64,000 nt of DNA from the NCBI GenBank assembly GCA_963693305.1, contig OY855912.1:9465001-9529000 (forward strand), given 5' to 3'. Positions within the stretch are counted from its first letter, which is position 1, and the number at the start of each line of letters is the position of its first letter. The position numbers were made by a program, and so were the translations under genes. A model generated the notes under the pieces. It did no database searches and had not been told where the DNA came from. It was given only the letters and a program-made list of their open reading frames with translations. Shown piece after piece: positions 33,643 through 47,000 of the stretch. The stretch comes from Meandrina meandrites (lineage: Eukaryota; Cnidaria; Anthozoa; Scleractinia; Meandrinidae).

Positions 33643-34987
33643 CACGAAATTTTCATATATGGTTTAATTTTTTTTTAAAAAAAAAGTGACACCAAGAAGG
33701 CTCGAATCATGATCGTTGGATCACCAAGCTGGAATCATATCCATTAGGCTACCGACGACCAGCTACAGCTCCCCAAAACCTGAATATTTTGGCTATAAAT
33801 CCTAACCCCAGTATAAAGGCTAACGGCAAGAAACCTGGGCTAACGTAGGCTAAGCGGAGTGCTATTTAGCCTAACCGGAGTGATAATTAGCAGGCCCATA
33901 GGGTGGGGGGCTTCGAGGGGTTCGAACGAACCCCCTAAAATTTTTGAAGTCGGCATTTTTGGAAGGTTGAAAAGGTAAAAAAATTTTACACAAAACAATC
34001 AAGGCTGTGACCGGTCGATTACACGGACGACTACCTTCTTTGCCAGGATTATCGGAGGAAGCCGCAACATTTTGGCACTGTATTGAGAAGTTCTAATCTT
34101 TTGGAATGGTATATTGATGTTCGTCTTGAGTCCGTCTTGCTTTCAATCCTTGTCGTGGCGCCCGCGGCAATCAGAACTAGCGTTAGGTGTCTGGATAAGC
34201 AAGTACGCGCATTTGTCAGAAACCAAATTTTCAAGATGGCGAAACGCAAGTCCAGCAGTTTTACTTCATTGGATCTGTGGCTATTTCATCAACCTGGCAC
34301 AAGAAGTTGAGGACCACCACAGATTTTGCCTACAGATCTGTATCATGCATCTGACAGTATTGTTGCGTTATAATTCATTATCAATTTTGAGGGAAGACAC
34401 CCATTGATTAAATCACACATGCACATTGGAACAGTGATCAAGACAAGATTTTGGAATTGATTACAATGAAAAATAATGAAGAAAAAGTTATATATTCATA
34501 AAGTCCAAAACTTACGTGATTGCAAAATTTTTAGAAAGATTTATTTAAAACTCTACATTGAAAACGATGAGAGGAAAGAACATTGTTTTGTGGACAGTTC
34601 GGGCCGTATCCATTTCTGGATACTCGATGACGTCACAAATAATGGCGTCGGTTGGCTACAAAGAGGAAACTTATTGATTACTCTTATTCGAGCCCAGTGA
34701 TTTTAGCCCTTAGCCATATCCCATGAAACCCTGCGAAATTGAAGAGAAGAAGCAAATGAACACAGCATGCGAAGAAATGGCGGCGTCCGTTGTGATGAGA
34801 CCGAGAAACTTCGGTGAAAATTCGTGGAATGGTGCTTTCTGCGAGGGAGCCGAACAACGAATTGCCTCTCTTTCGCTGAAGTTTTCAGGTATGTAGCATT
34901 TTTTTTGGTTCCTACAAAAAATCTCTTCAAAAACTAGAATAAATTTGCCTTCGATTTGTCAAAATTTCATTCGAGTGCACGAGATTT
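33643..34987. other. Gene-free stretch
   Basis: No coding exon or element boundary could be supported. Confidence 0.4.
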
Positions 34988-36920
34988 TTGCTAGAGTGCA
35001 CGGTCGTTGAAAGTCTGCTTGTGTGCAAACTAGGCGCCGATACCCTTTGTTCAGAGCTGTCAGAGTCGTGTTGTTCTTACAGTAATATTGAACGTATTGA
35101 ACTGTTCGCTCCGCAAGGCATTTTAGATTACTTGATCCGGTATTTTGAGGTAAAACTGCATTCATCACACCTTTATGTTGTGAATTTCAGCTGATGGTTT
35201 CGAATATTTTGTGATAGCTGTATGTTAAACCAAGAACCATAAAACCATTTAATAAATACGGTAGTTCAGCATTTAAAAGCTGCTGAGTAATGGCAATAAA
35301 TACATTATCTATATGTATATTTTTCCATTGAAAACCTTGGATCATACTGATGTAATATGCCATCTAATGATATTTACAATGTAAATTATAACCTTTGTTA
35401 CATGACATTGTATGAATCATTGATAAGTTACAGTTTTCAATGAGTTTGTTGTTGGTTGTTGTTTTTGCTGTCCAGGTTTCCTGGTTTTCTTCCCGCCTAG
35501 AAAAAACATTTTAAAATTCCAATGTGGTTTTATTTAAAGGACCTTCGTGAAATCACTTGTGGCTGATGTGGCTTTCTCTTCATTTATGTTTTAGGTGCGG
35601 AATTGGCTCTTCTCCTTGCTTGGACTGCACAATCCCAAGGATGAGATGAAGCAGCAGATTCAAGAAGAAAACATGATTTTCTGAAGAAGTGCTATCGTGG
35701 CGGATTAAGTTGAGAAAAGAGAAGTAAGTGGTACTAACACTACATTTGTGTAAAGCTACTGCTACATGTATCTGCAGTAGCAGATCTAGATCTTCAGCTA
35801 TGTGGGGGGCCCAATAATCCAGGGCCTAAAATAAGGAGGGGGCCCATCTCGAAAATAATTTTTCTCAGCCCTTTGGGCCTATATTTGTTCTTCAAATAAT
35901 ATGTATTAAAAGCTAGAAGCCATAACCTATATGTTACCTTTGGGATGAACTTAATGGTGTAATTGTCTGAATACAGGCCTGTGTTACATTTACTACACCC
36001 AGTGGACTAGTAGACCTAATGCAGCACTCCTGACTTATGTGTTAATTTGATTGATTGTCCTTCAAAGGTTTTTGCAAAGAGGGCTGTCAGATGTCATAAT
36101 GTCCTTGGATGGCCCTGAACTGGACAGTGACTTGAAGAATTATGAAGAAATTCTGAAGAGTAACAGAAGAAACCTGCTTCATACACAGTTCATTGACAGC
36201 AAAAATGAGCAGATGCCCATGCAGTTACAAGTGCTTTATGTGACTATCGAAGACAGAGCTGTGGCAGAAGACATAAGGAATGCAACTTAAGATGAAATCT
36301 TTAGAATAATAGTTGAAAAGCTTCTTTTGATTATTGACAAGGAGACCAGGGAGCCACTGTCAAGCAAACTGGAGATTCTCAAAGCTCGGCCTAGTAAAGC
36401 AAAAAAGGAAACCTTTCTATTGCTGTACAGTGAGATTATGGAGGAGATATAAAATCAAGAGACACAAGAAGCACCATGTATCTTTGAGGAAGAGGGAGAA
36501 ACTGATTCAACATGAACTGATTTCTGTATTTTTATGCCAGCCTTTGTGAGTTGACAGATAGGTTAGGCTTTAATCTATTCTTACTAAATTTTATTACTAC
36601 CCTCTTTTCAAATTCTGGACTTTTTGAAAGTTGTGTAAGCAAGTGAATTCCAACAACATTTTTGAAGAGCCCAGAACTAAGCGGGTAGTAACACCCCCTG
36701 TCACTTTTATATGGGAGGTCCTCCCCAGGGTATGAGTTTCAGTTAAAGTTAAATTTCAATTTAAGTATTTTTGCTGATTTCAGTAATGTAAGCCCAAGCA
36801 TTTTTTTTAGCTTGGCCATTGGTGGTATACATTTTTTATGTCAACCACTGCTTTGGATCATTGGGGTTTGGCAAGCACGATGTATAGGATGACTCAAAAT
36901 CAAACTGCCCTGGGAGATGT

Positions 36921-37449
36921 ACATGTACATGTACAGTAAAAACCTGTGAGTTAGAACCTATTTTTTAAGAACCTGTTAGATTGACCAGTTAGGCACCCTA
37001 TAATTATATAAAGATTTTTTAAGCCTAAAATTTGGAAAGAGGTTCTTATTTTCTAAAATCGATTAAAAATGGTTAATTTCAAGGGAAATGAGATAAGTCA
37101 AGGTTCTGGATCCTCTTTGGAGACCCCTAGGAGCCGTATCACTGTAGTTGCAATGTAAATGCTAATTTTGAAAATCAGGAAAAATATTGTTACAATCATG
37201 TGAATATAAATTAAACGGTGTACAACTTTCATATAGGGAAATTCTTTCAAAACTTCTATTAGCAACAAGGTATATTTTTCTGCAAGAAATAATAAGTAAA
37301 CATATTAAGAACCAAAATAGCCTTAATTTGTGTTAATTACCATTTACATAAGAACCTGTTAAGGCAAACTTAAGAAAATGCAGGTTCTTACTCACCATTT
37401 TTTTTTTTTTTTTTTACTGTTTACATGTACATGTACATGTACATGTAGG
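36921..37449. repeat. ACATGT hexanucleotide microsatellite interrupted by a MITE
   Basis: (ACATGT)n is present on both sides of the element at 36934-37419: three units at the left and about four at the right. Confidence 0.75.
36934..37419. mobile_element. 486-bp mariner-type MITE
   Basis: The ends CAGTAAAAACCTGTGAGTTA and the inverted AGGTTCTTACTCACCATTTT...TTTTACTG match as terminal repeats. TA precedes the left end. There is no ORF inside. Confidence 0.75.
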
Positions 37450-38711
37450 AGTTTTTAGTTCGAAACAGAAACTCGGCTAGCCGGCCATTTCCAGGAAATG
37501 TAATAATTTAGGTACATAAAACTACAGAGAATATTTTAAGGGGTTGGTTTCTGAGTACTAGAAAAGGGATCTCAAAGAAAAACTTGTTGATACTCATGAT
37601 AATCTACAATTTTTCCTCTAGGGCTGAAAAGGGGAACTTTGTACTCAGTCTGATACCCACATTTCAATCTGAAGGTTTCCAAGGGGTCTTACACTACAAG
37701 TCACCTGAGTAAATGGGATAGCAAAATTTTTGGTGACGGGTGTGACTGTAATTATTATGTAACACCACAGTATGTTTTTGGCCAAAATTTTAGATTAGAA
37801 ATTGCCTTCCTCCCATTGTTTATTATGTAAACAACCAGAGCATAGAAAGTTAACAGAGATTATATCCAAACATGCTTTTATTTCAATTATCATGGTATAA
37901 TTATATTCTTGTGCTATCCATCTGTATGCATATATGTACAAACAGGACATGTTTAAAATTTTCCAGTTCTGATTTTGTATTCTAAAACTACGTAAACTAA
38001 CATGAACAAAAGGCATTTTAACTGCTGTATTCATAATTCTTGTTTCTAATATCATGCAATTATTGCTCTGAAATCTGGACATTTTAAATTTATTGTTTAC
38101 ATGTATAGTGACTTAACTGTTAAAAACAGGAACCTGTTGTAAATAATCTTAAACTTCATGTGTAGTATGAATTTCCCTCTGATAGGTTGACAAGAAACAA
38201 AAAAGTCCAAAGAGCCTAGACCACCTTACTATACATGGTCAGTTCTTGTACTGTTCAATACCATCACCCCCTCTCCATAATGTCCACCCCTGAACGTTAT
38301 TAGTGTGAAAATGTTATAATTGAGAAAATTAACAGTTTGAGACACAAACAATAAATGTCGTAAGTGAGATTATGGTCTGGAATAGTTTTACAATTAACAG
38401 TTAACTGATTTGAGGAAATGTTTTCATGAGAGACAAAGGTGATTCTGCTTTGTCTTTGGATTAGGGGCACATTACTCAAATTACTCATAACTCAAATTAG
38501 GGAAATCAACGGAGAACCGACAACTACCTCCAGGGCAAGCTCCACTCAAAAGTTCTCCAGGAACAAACAGGCTGGCAGAGGGGCATACATTCCTGCGACG
38601 CTTTTGGTGGAAGGACCGCGAGAGTTTGAACAATTTGTGCTGGAGAAAATGCGCTCTACTCTTCCAGAGTGCGAAAATGAAGAAGACTTAAATGTTGAAT
38701 GTTTAAAATGA

Positions 38712-40224
38712 ATAAATGCTTATGTTCCAATCTTAACATGCAGTCTTTATTCGGAATTTTCTTTCGATCGTTTGCCGCATTACAAAATGGCGGCCATTAA
38801 AAAAGTGTTCAGCTTCTACTCGTGTCCAGTGTCTCTCGACCAAATTTACCTTGTTTTGGTTTTGACCTCAGCCAATCACAACGCACGAAACCGATATCCA
38901 GAAATGGATACGGCCCGAACTGGTGGATTTCTGGACAAAGCTCTTAGTCTAAGACAGTGTGTAAGCATTGCAAAATAATCCTAATCAAAATTTCTAAAAG
39001 TTATAGAATTACCCCTGGGAACAAACAGATATTCTGTACTTGCTAAGTCACGGATCATGTTCAGTAGTTTCTAAAATACATAATTGTATAACAGGTCAGA
39101 TAATTCATCATTCTTTCATTTTCTTGTCCACTCATCCACCCTGCATGTAATTTTAATATTTGTGTTTTGAAAACTGTCTAAATGCACACACCCATTTCTG
39201 AACTTTTCAGAATTCTTTTGGAATGAAAATTATTTTCCAAAGAGCTAATATTGAAGGAAAATGCATCCCACCTCGGAAATGATGTCAAAATGCAGGAAAG
39301 GGCACTTGAGAGAACCTAATTTTATTTTCCTTGTTTTAAACTCATTATCATACATTGCCATGCCCTAAAACAAAGGAAATTAAAATTTGAACCAAGGATA
39401 AAATTGAACCACAATATATACAAACCAGCCAAGAAATGAACGACTCTCAGAAACGCATCCCCTACCCCCACCAGGTAACGTACAGTCAATTAAATATTCA
39501 TATTTCGCCGAAATAAAACAAAACCAAATTCGTTATTTTTCTCGGTAGATCTTTACATAAAAAAATTATGTTATTACCTCGTCTTCTAGTAATCTATTGT
39601 GTTTGAATCCCTCATAAATGAACTTGCCTTAGGCGCATATCCTGCATATCAACTGATCACGAACGCAAAACATTTTCGTCAATGCATAAGCTTTATATAT
39701 GTTTATCATTGTGGAACTCATTGCCAAAACATCGAACGTCGGCCAGCTTTGTGTCCCGCAGATGTACTCAAAGTGAAAACAAATATTAGAAATAAATTTT
39801 AATATCACCCGGTTCAACGGTTAACTGATCGATGAAAAGTCTATTTCAAGTCGAAGTGATATGTCACGGCACAGTCTTCAGTGGTCAAGACGGAAAATGA
39901 TGATTGATAGTCGAAAACGTAGACGAAAGCGTCACCCGCTTCTCGACACTGAACCCGGAAAAAATGAATTATACTGCCCACGCAGCCGCACGAAAACTTG
40001 AAGCACGGTAAAAGATCTAACTAATTGCACTACCTAATGTATACGAGGAGCCATTTGGTACAAAGACTTTATCAGCATAGTTCGATATTTCGCTTGAAGG
40101 GGTGTAGAATAATCCAAAGAAACAATGGTCGTAAAACAAACAGAACAAGCTGCGTCTTAGCAAATTTTAGCCGAGTCTCGAAAACTCGGCGTACGCGTAC
40201 AAAACCGTCATGCTTGAGATAATC
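38712..40224. other. Gene-free stretch with a YY1-like motif
   Basis: An AAAATGGCGGCCAT motif lies at about 38,785, resembling a YY1-type promoter element, but no transcript unit can be tied to it. Nothing else is seen. Confidence 0.4.
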
Positions 40225-40690
40225 AAGTTTCTTTACCTAGCCGTCGACGACGAGGAAAGTTTATGATCTGTTCCAGCCTTCGGTTTAAAATCTCAATTGA
40301 TAATTACTTGAACACCACGGCCTGCATACTAATCGTGTTTTTAAAACGCCTTCAATCGACGTGTGTGCGAGCACGGAAAGTTTCTTCCTCCTTTACGGTA
40401 AGGCGATATGATTATAAGTTAGTGGACTCCGAGGCGGTATACAGAGAAACGGAATACAAAGCTAAATGTTCTTATAGGCATATTGGCTTACCTCCTGATC
40501 GGTGAAGATATACAATACAGTGTCTGCAACAACAAATTAAACTGGAAATCGAACAGATTCCTGTTCCAGCGAACAATGATATTCAATCTTCCAGTCACGA
40601 GATCACGAGGTGTGGGTCACGCAACCGTCTGGTTTGGCTGCCGTGAGGGCCTGGGCTTCAGCGTGAAACCTGCGTTGGGCTAGGGTTGTT
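40225..40690. repeat. Partial third copy of the large duplication
   Basis: Shared with 20,740-21,130 in the same orientation: CCAGCCTTCGGTTTAAAATC, GGCGATATGATTA, TTGGCTTACCTCCTGATCG and GGCTGCCGTGAGGGCCTGGG-like phrases, all more diverged. Confidence 0.6.
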
Positions 40691-42439
40691 GAGCAGTGCT
40701 AAATTTTAGAATTCATAAGCATTGTGATGGTTTGCTTTTGTGTTTGAGAGAAGGATTTTTGTGACTGAAGTATGAGCTGAGTGCATCTGAACTGACTTGA
40801 AAGAAGTCTGGACCTAGCTGGTCAGCGATAAACTTTCAGAGGATGTTCACGCGCTTGCTCAAACAAGATGGCGTCGACCAGTGCCACATCATCTTCTGAA
40901 AACTTGCAGCTCATAGAACAACAAGCTGAACAAGCGCTAGGGGCTTCGAGCATTTTATCATTGGCAAGTTTTGGCTAGCGCTGTATCAAAAGTTATATAA
41001 ACAAACAATTAAGTACTTTTCACTTTATTCAGTTTTGCTTGAAATAAAACAAAGCATGTTCTGAAACCAAGGTAGGATTATTTTGAGAATCGAGCATAAT
41101 TTGAGCATTTTTTTGGCGTAAAACGAGAAGTCTAGGAGCATAAAATGCCAGTTTTACTAGCATAATTGGGAAAGGTAAATTCAATCTTTCTGTAAGTTAG
41201 AACAAATACCGCCAAAATAATTTAGTACTCTTACATATTTATTAAATACGACCTTTTTAGCAGGTAGTCAGGTGATCTTATCAATCAAGCAATCATGTTG
41301 GACATGAAATGTTTCGTTACGTGGACTGGGTTAGAGATATAACACGCAAAAAGGTGCATGGAGCTTTTATGACTCGCGACCGCCGCTAAAAAGGGACATA
41401 CTGTAAAATATTTATTGGCAGAGCTAGAGTGGTCGGACTATGCACTCCCTTTTACAAACGTTTTTCCACGCTCTTTTGAGTCTTAAGCAACATCGTTGCA
41501 AAGTAATGGGATAAGCGCGCGTCGCGCGCGTCAGGTGTGCTTCTGCGCGCGTGCATACTGTTGTACACTTCAATTGTCACAAGCTTGCAGAACAACAGAA
41601 ACAAAATCATAACAACTGAAGGACTTGTTGAAGCATGTCGAAGAATTCGAGCATTTCATAAGCAGTTATAAGAACCTTAATACACAAACTTTTAACATCG
41701 ATGCTAGACGTTGTCCGGGGAATATTCCTTCGATCACTCAAAGAAAATATTGACGTCAGCTACTAATTCTCCGTAGTAACGTTCGCGCCCTTTGTTGTGT
41801 AATCGCGTGCGCGCTCTCAGAGGTTCTTTAGCAGAGAATGGTGTTAAGATGCGTAAAATTGTTTAACTGAAGAAATAACGCAGAGAAAAATGAGAACGTC
41901 CGTGTTTCTCGTCTTTTGCGTTCTGAGTTGCTTTTGTTCAAAACTTGCTCTCTTTGAGGTCAATGGAGAAGAAGGTGAGACTTCTGCACGGTGATGCAAC
42001 TTGCGCTTCAAGAACTTATCCATATTGGTATTGAAAAGCGCATATCCGGTCAGGTTTGAGAAGAATTTTCTCAATTAAGCCAATTTAAGACAACTGGCCT
42101 ATCAGTTCAATTAATGTATATACTAGTGATGGTGTGTAAATTAGTTGGTGGAATTTAGCTTTCTGTGACTTTGCGCTGCGAAAGCGCGGCATACCATTTG
42201 ATAACAATTGTTTAAGTTACTTCACTTTTTTGTCTGCGAAATACAATATCACTCAACCTGGAACATTCCTATACCATTATGTAAGGACGAAAGAAGTATT
42301 TTTATTTAATCGTGTTTCCATAAACCGTGTTCAAGTTTCATTTTGTCAACAAAGAGAAAAGGGCTTACGTTACTATGGTTACTTGGTCCGCTCCCTGAAA
42401 GTAGTGATGTCAATGATCTTAATTTCTTAGTATTCTGAG
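40691..42439. other. Gene-free stretch before the minisatellite
   Basis: A CAAGATGGCGTCGACC phrase lies at about 40,865 (YY1-like core). An open frame at 41,844-42,074 on the minus strand has no start context or splice support. No gene is called. Confidence 0.4.
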
Positions 42440-43525
42440 CTCACCGCGAATCGCGCAGACCGCGAGTCGCGCCCACCGCGATTCACGCAGACCGCGATTC
42501 GCGCCCACCGCGATTCGAACCCACTGCAATTCGCGCAGACCACCATTCACGGCCACCGCTCACCGCGATTCGCGCCCACCGCGATTCGCCCTCACCGCGA
42601 TTCGCGCCCACCGCGATTCGCGCAGACCGCGATTCGCGCCCACGGCGATTCGCGCAGACCGCGATTCGCGCCCACCGCGATTCACGTAGACCGCGATTCG
42701 CGCCAAACGCGATTCGCGCTCACCGCGATTCGCGCTCACCGCGATTCGCGCTCACCGCGATTCGCGCCCACCGTGATTCGCACCCACCGCGATTCACGGC
42801 CACCGCGATTCGCGCTCACCGCGATTCGCGTCCACCGCGATTCACACCCACCGCGATTCGCGCAGACCGCGATTCACGGCCACCGCGATTCGCGTTCACC
42901 GCGTTTCGCGCTCACCGCGATTCGCGCAGACCGCGATTCGCGCCCACCGCGATTCGCGCCCACCGCGATTCGCACCCACCGCGATTCGCGCAGACCGCGA
43001 TTCGCGCCCACCGCGATTCGCGCTCACCGCGATTCGCGTCCACCGCGATTCACACCCACCGCGATTCGCGCAGACCGCGATTCACGGCCACCGCGATTCG
43101 CGTTCACCGCGTTTCGCGCTCACCGCGATTCGCGCTCACCGCGATTCGCGTTCACCGCGATTCGCGCCCACCGCGATTCGCACCCACCGCGATTCGCGCA
43201 GACCGCGATTCGCGCCCACCGCGATTCGCGCAGACCGCGATTCACGGCCACCGGGATTCGCGCTCACCGCGATTTTCGTTCACCGCTTTTCGCGCCCACC
43301 GCGATCCGCATTCACCGCGATTCGCGCAGACCGCGATTCACGGCCACCGGGATTCGCGCTCACCGCGATTCGCGTTTACCGCTTTTCGCGCCCACCGCGA
43401 TTCGTGCAGACCGCGATTCGCGCCCACTGCGATTCGCGCAGACTGCGATTCGCGCCCAACGCGATTCGAGCCCACTGTGATTCGCGCCCACCGCGATTCG
43501 TGCAGACCGCGATTCGCGCCCAACG
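42440..43525. repeat. CpG-rich 16-bp minisatellite, about 68 units, with higher-order repeats
   Basis: The unit is CGCGATTCGCG plus a variable 5-mer ending in AC (CCCAC, CAGAC, CTCAC, GCCAC and similar). Each unit holds an interrupted palindrome CGCGA-T-TCGCG. A block of variants centred on CGCGTCCACCGCGATTCACA recurs exactly 208 bp (13 units) later, at 42,831 and 43,039. A second block recurs at 96 bp (6 units), at 43,251 and 43,347. Because 16 is not a multiple of 3, the long open frame through it cycles every 48 bp and is not taken as a gene. It lies about 550 bp upstream of TSR3. Confidence 0.95.
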
Positions 43526-43998
43526 ACCTGACGTCGCATGAAAATCAAACTTTTTGGCTGAGAAATCATGATCACAGCTGACCACAAGATGAAATAAATG
43601 ACCTCAAATTTAGCAAACCTGTCTTAGACTTATCTCGAGATCAAGTCAGTTCCCCTTCTCCCAAAAATCCCCTCCAATCTACCCGTCCCTCCACTCGTAG
43701 GAAAGTCTACCCTGTCTCGTTTTGCAAGGACAGCTAAGGTACAAAATCTAAACACAGAGTGCTACACAGCGGCTTTATTTAATTATAAAATAATGTGAAC
43801 AAAAGAAGTACAACGGCAGCCAAAATTTTGCATGATTGAGACGGTTTGTTTTCCTTTGGCAGCAATGCTTACTTAGAGCGTTCTGCATCTTGTTCATCTT
43901 GTTGTTATGACGACGAAGGGGCCCATAAAAATAAGCTGGGAAGCTGGGAACGAATTCAGCCAAACTCGCGCCAGTATTTACCCTACAGACAACGAAAC

Positions 43999-44008
43999 AA
44001 GATGGCGG
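43999..44008 (+). promoter_or_regulatory. YY1-like motif upstream of TSR3
   Basis: AAGATGGCGG lies about 75 bases before the TSR3 start codon. In animals this motif commonly overlaps the transcription start of housekeeping and ribosome genes. The match is to the motif only; binding is inferred. Confidence 0.45.
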
Positions 44009-44079
44009 TCGGAGTTATAAGTACGGCGACAAAAGTGACTTCAAAATAACCAGGGAAACGAGCAACGCTTAGACTAAGT

Positions 44080-47000
44080 ATGGGAAAACATAGGGGGAAA
44101 GGAAAAGATGTTACTCCTCGTCATAAGCTCAGTAAGAGTTCAAGGTTTGAAGCTGCCTGCGATGGAACATCGTATGATTTCGATAGCTTGCAGAACGATC
44201 GTGACACACGAGGTATAGGCCTAAAAATGACTAAGCCTTAGTTAATTAGTCTACTCTTAATAGAATCTTTAGCCTTAGTTAATTAGTCTACTCTTAATAG
44301 AATCTTTAGCTTCTAAAGTTAAAAGATTGTTTAGTAATTGTTTTGGTTTTTGAGGCTTTTTTGCCGGGTAGGCAAATTAAAATGTTTTGCATCGGCAATA
44401 ATGCACTGGCCATCGGCTTCCCAGACGGGGGAGACCCAGGGCTGAGGTGGGGACTTTACCCACTGTGCATAAATTTTTAATCCGTACCCATAGGGTGATT
44501 TTTTTTTTCTAGTAAAGTCCCCAGTAACACCCAACACCCAAGAATTGAAGATGCACAATCAGGGGCCTGATTGACAAAGCCGCCCCCCCCCCCCCCCCAT
44601 CCCCTCCTAATTTGACATGTACTGTGTATCCTAAGCACTGTGTTATGACAATGAGATATTGGATGCAGGGCTGGAAATAACGGCCCTATGGATGCCGGTC
44701 AAGATGACCGGCCAAACTAAATTTAGCTCAGACATACCTCGTTTCTGTCCGGTCAAATATAACATGACATTTTCTCCTAATTAAATACACGATATTAACC
44801 CCCCACCCCTAAAGCAATAGCCAACTTTTTTTTCTGAAGCTGTTGAAATTGTTCTTCTTCTTGCTGCTTGTTTATTTTAATAATATATGGGAAACGCACG
44901 TGAAATCTACATCGTTCGATGAAAAAATTCCGGAGGTGACATTTTTGTCTAAAATTAGATTTTGCAAAAGTTCCAAAAAGGAGACCACAGATTTTGTACA
45001 AATCATTGATAATCTTAAAGAAAAACAAAACAGGCCAATGGGCTTATAACCCATGGTCCCAAGCATTGAAAAGTAATGTGTCATTTGCTAAGTTTAGCCA
45101 TTCAGACAAATACAAATTGTGAGCCAGACATGAGACACTTGCAAAATCACATCATTCATTACCTGTAACAAAAAAAGGTTGAAAAAATAGAAACTAAATT
45201 AGATTGTAGTCAGCAATTGACTTTTAAATTCAAATGAAACAGGGTTTCATTCATGAAAATACAAGTTTTCAACATTCATGAACATGAAAAACAAGACAGT
45301 ATAGAATCGGGTTCATACACTACGCACGCCGCACGCAACACTGTGAAAATGCCACAGCAAATGTTACATGTAAACACACTACAAAACTTGCGAAGATGTA
45401 AAATATTGTTTTCATTTGTAATTTTCATTTTCAAGTGATGTGCATACTCATAGTTAATAGGTGAATAACATGGAAACTTTAGTATATTTCAGATATTTTA
45501 GTATGATCGAATTTGACCGGTGAACATGACCGGCAAGTCGAATGTTTGACCGGTCAAAGCCCCAATTAGACCGGACATTGTCCGTTGACCAGCCGTTATT
45601 TCCAGCCCTGGGATGCATCTTAACTAAGAAGGGCTTTGTGAATCTGTCACCTGGTTTGAAATACTGGCGGATAAAGGTTTCAAGACACCTCACCCCTCCC
45701 CTGGACACTTCATACAGGGCTAAAAAAAAATTGAGTTCCAGCTTGCTGTTCAGACAAGCAGTTCTCACATTGATTTTTTTTTTGCTTGCCCAGGGTGGTT
45801 GCTAGCCTGTGCAGGATTTGAGTACACGCCATGATTGGCCTGTCAAAAAAGCCATTGTTCGATGAGCTACGATAGACTCTGATTGGCTGAACATAGGTGT
45901 ATGGGTACCTTCGGTCCTGGGGGGGAGGGGGGCATGGAGACCTTTCTGCCCCAAAAAATGGCATGGGTTGAAAGCCAAAAAAGAGGCATGTAAATTAGAA
46001 ATAAAACATGCATTGAAATAGTTGTGTACAAACTTTGCCTGCTTGCTTTAAGTTCTTTAATTAATTTCGTGGCGTTGTCCAAGGGGTCAATGCACTGAAT
46101 CCTTTTTTGGGAATATTTTATTCATTCACTCTAGTTCAGCAAAAATTAAATTAATTTTGGGGAGCCATTTACATTGCTTTTCCCCCATTTGAAATTAATA
46201 GAAAAGCGTGTAAAACATTCAGGGATGAATGGCTTTTAAAACATTTTGTTGAAAGTTTTAAGCTAGCCCTGAGAACTAAACATCCGAGTCAAAAGCATTA
46301 GCTTCATTACATTTTTAACAGCTTTGTTTAAAGGTCTTGCACTAAATCCACCGTGCGCAAACGCTCAAGCTATGGAAAAGCTGATTGCAACCGAATCAAA
46401 CTGAAGGTTCACGCAGAATTTGCGAGAAAAATTGAACATGATTATAGCAATTTGCGAGAGGAAACGAAAGCAGATGAATGAGAAATTTTCCAATACCGGT
46501 ACTTTTCCTGTTGATGTAATTTGTTTTGAACGCAATGTTGACTAAACTTTTGGGCTTATTTTCTATTTTTTCTCTAGGCTTATTGCCCGAATTCCATGCA
46601 TTTTGCCTGAGAAATTTTGGCACTGGGAGGGCTGCAGCCACCCTTGTCCCCCGACTTGTACGCCTATGTGCTCAAATCGGGCTGCTGATAACCAATCACG
46701 TTCGAGAATTTTGTTACCGGGGGTATAGTTTTGATTAACACTGTAATGGCAACTGTAAATTATCAACATGTACGTATAAACCTGGTCTAATCTGCTAATG
46801 ATTCTTCAAAGTAGCAGTTTATTTTACGTTTGCATGATTTAATAATTATTTCAGATGGCACTAAGACAAAGGATTATGGCAGAGGTTTTCCTTTTCCTTT
46901 GGCTATGTGGGTAAGTAAGTAATGTAATAGAAAATCTTGGGTTTTCAATTTCAATGGATTAGCCGGGTCTCCGAGATGGCATTGAAAATAGACCCCCCAG

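Larger units (their letters stand above)
34988..38711 (+). pseudogene. Unrecognised multi-exon gene or decaying gene
   Basis: Possible exons are as follows. About 34988-35148 encodes ESLLVCKLGADTLCSEL and ends at a GAG/gtaaaa donor. 35595-35684 follows a TTTTAG acceptor, encodes RNWLFSLLGLHNPKDEMKQQ and soon reaches TGA. About 36067-36290 encodes GLSDVIMSLDGPELDSDLKN and EEILKSNRRNLLHTQF, ends in TAA, then stays protein-like in the same frame (IIVEKLLLIIDKETREPLSS) to about 36,450. 38,504-38,711 encodes GAYIPATLLVEGPREFEQFV and ends in TGA overlapping an AATAAA. The amino-acid composition is protein-like, but in-frame stops break any single product. No family was recognised and no start codon is clear. 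It could be a host gene with wrongly guessed exons, or a pseudogene. Confidence 0.3.

Noticed and set aside
41844..42074. Minus-strand frame with MDKFLKRK
   Set aside because: The phrase recalls zinc-finger or hAT proteins but nothing else in the frame supports a domain, and no splice donor follows.
42773..43480. 235-residue open frame with RDSR/PPRFA repeats
   Set aside because: It is the minisatellite read in one frame; a 16-bp unit cycles through three frames and gives open frames on both strands by composition alone.
42440..43525. CRISPR-like array of short repeats
   Set aside because: Units are only 16 bp with no spacers, in a eukaryotic context with introns and retroelements; it is a minisatellite.
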